Shown one piece after another: positions 6,645 through 7,299 of a stretch of DNA of 7,299 bases (position 1 is the stretch's first letter; the number at the start of each line of letters is the position of its first letter). Under the pieces are notes generated by a model. It ran no database searches and was not told where the DNA came from. It saw only the letters and a program-made list of their open reading frames with translations. Position numbers and translations under genes: made by a program. The stretch is taken from positions 1-7,299 of the forward strand of contig CAYVAT010000072.1 of NCBI GenBank assembly GCA_964449165.1, written 5' to 3'. This stretch comes from CAYSCW01 sp964449165. GTDB taxonomy: Bacteria; Acidobacteriota; Aminicenantia; Aminicenantales; Aminicenantaceae.

Positions 6645-6757
6645 CGAATCCCCTCTTTGGCATTATCAAAATCTTTCACTCTAGTTACTAGAGAAAGGGG
6701 ATGAAATCACTCTTTACAAAATTCTTAAGTTTTTTTAAGGCTATATCTACATCTGGT
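6645..6757. repeat. Direct repeat, right copy (degenerate tRNA-Leu 3' end + abiEii relic)
   Basis: This copy of 4786-4898 starts with CGAATCCCCTCTTTGGCA, two changes from the tRNA-Leu 3' end. The conserved spacer and the 3' end of an abiEii gene follow. The 5' part of the tRNA is absent, so it is not a second tRNA gene. It behaves like the attR side of an integration, free to decay because the left copy supplies the working tRNA. Confidence 0.88.
6688..6757 (-). pseudogene. 3' remnant of a second abiEii gene
   Basis: Read on the - strand, this segment encodes P-D-V-D-I-A-L-K-K-L-K-N then FVKSDFIPFL and a TAG stop. It parallels the last 22 residues and TAA stop of the intact abiEii. Of ten base differences in the coding part, five are third-codon changes. 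The five amino-acid changes are M to V, V to A, E to K, Y to N and S to F. The reading frame and stop are kept, so this looks like the end of a diverged homologous gene rather than random decay of a copy. Homology ends at 6757, and an in-frame TGA follows upstream on the - strand. The hairpin in the 3' region (6673-6697) is also kept. Confidence 0.75.
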
Positions 6758-6881
6758 GTTAATGGTCACATAAAAATGTACACTTTTGTCCATTGAAACA
6801 GAGATAAGGAGCTTGGAATGGAAAGTGCAAAAAGAGAAAATACCTTCTTAAGAAACGGGGAGGTATGTAACATGAATATTC
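6757..6881 (+). mobile_element. Possible insertion-sequence end with ORF stub
   Basis: Exactly where abiEii homology stops, the sequence begins TGTTAATGGTCACAT and continues through AAAATGTACACTTTTGTCC, with an ACAT-AAAA-ATGT inversion. This style of TG-starting terminus resembles the ends of some IS21-like elements, recalled from memory. It is followed by AAGGAG (6806-6811) and an ATG at 6818, then GGGGAGG (6857-6863) and an in-frame ATG at 6872. The frame ends after 31 codons at 6913, inside the 3' end of the neighbouring gene. A transposase truncated soon after its start would look like this. No transposase motif is visible, so the family is unproven. Confidence 0.25.
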
Positions 6882-7299
6882 TCAATATTCCCAAATCAAT
6901 TTATATCTTTTAACATAAAAATTTTCTTCTTCCTCATCTGCCTCAATGGTGTAAAAATAGTTATTTTTTAATACTTTCGCCTTTTCATAATAATAATCAG
7001 TCCGTGAACTATGATATTTGTAGTACGAAGGAACTTCTACCGCTTTTAAAAAATATCCTTTCTCATCAAATAAATCTGCCAAAATTGACTCATCCTTTCC
7101 ATCATCAAATTCATATGTTAAAACCAGAAGGAATCCATTTTCTAATACAAAAAAATCGTCTATATAAGGTTTATTCTCAGCCAAAGAAGTAAATACCCAT
7201 CTATACCTTCCACCTTGGACATTACTATGAAGTCTTTTTCTTGTCCTCTCAATATCATCTTCATTTATCTTTATAGGTCTCGTTTTTATTACTATTTTT
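6882..7299 (-). CDS. 6-bladed beta-propeller-like protein, C-terminal part (5'-partial)
   Basis: The - strand frame is open from the window edge to the TGA at 6884-6882, giving 138 visible residues with no convincing start. A TTG at 7184 is internal, since the upstream part continues in the same style. The sequence is rich in Tyr, Phe and acidic residues with alternating strand-like repeats: DDFFVLENGFLLVLTYE, DLFDEKGYFLKAVEVP, then KNNYFYTIEADEEEENFYVK and RYKLIW at the end. The D-E-K-G-Y-F-L and Y-T-I-E-x-D-E-E...V-K-R-Y-K patterns resemble the last blades of NHL/6-bladed beta-propeller proteins common in Aminicenantes and Bacteroidetes. This is a similarity from memory. The role and the presence of a signal peptide cannot be judged from this part. 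Confidence 0.6.
   Translation of the reverse strand, partial: KIVIKTRPIKINEDDIERTRKRLHSNVQGGRYRWVFTSLAENKPYIDDFFVLENGFLLVLTYEFDDGKDESILADLFDEKGYFLKAVEVPSYYKYHSSRTDYYYEKAKVLKNNYFYTIEADEEEENFYVKRYKLIWEY

Noticed and set aside
6645..6662. A second tRNA-Leu gene in the accessory region
   Set aside because: Only the last 18 nt of the tRNA are repeated, with two changes. The acceptor 5' strand, D arm and anticodon arm are absent upstream.
7004..7192. A + strand 62-residue ORF at the right edge
   Set aside because: It lies opposite the beta-propeller-like frame, which is open for 138 residues and has protein-like composition. The + strand frame has no recognisable motif.

Overview
The window is bacterial chromosome. 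It carries a housekeeping block on the + strand (about 1-4803) and, inserted behind a tRNA gene, an AT-rich accessory stretch read mainly from the - strand (about 4804-7299). The host looks like an uncultured, moderate-GC bacterium. The C-terminal style of the partial protein at the right edge resembles the 6-bladed beta-propeller proteins that are abundant in Candidatus Aminicenantes. That assignment is from memory and tentative. Archaeal and eukaryotic origin are excluded by the bacterial SecG, the Shine-Dalgarno sites and the bacterial-type GAPDH/PGK/TIM set.

Region 1 (1-1163) is the 3' part of a gene whose product joins a PlsY-type glycerol-3-phosphate acyltransferase to a second membrane domain of the dolichol/phytol kinase (CTP-transferase) type. 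Region 2 (1280-4662) is a tight operon gap-pgk-tpiA-secG: three consecutive enzymes of lower glycolysis plus the SecG translocon subunit. The joints are 8 nt, 1 nt and a 4-nt GTGA overlap. A tRNA-Leu(GAG) gene follows 54 nt downstream (4717-4803). The same secG/tRNA-Leu(GAG) linkage is known in E. coli as secG-leuU.

Region 3 (4804-6482) is a compact abiEi-abiEii cassette, a type IV toxin-antitoxin and phage-defence pair. It lies on the - strand with abiEii converging on the tRNA. It has its own promoter and a perfect inverted repeat over the -10 box, a candidate AbiEi operator. The last 18 nt of the tRNA, the spacer and the 3' end of abiEii recur 1859 bp away (4786-4898 versus 6645-6757; 98/113 identical, no gaps). 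The second copy ends a relic of another abiEii gene. The simplest reading is an abiE islet integrated at the tRNA-Leu 3' end next to the remains of an older, related insertion.

Region 4 (6757-7299) starts where the relic homology stops. It holds a possible insertion-sequence end with a short ORF stub, then the C-terminal part of a beta-propeller-like protein on the - strand that runs off the window. No integrase, CRISPR array or rRNA is present.
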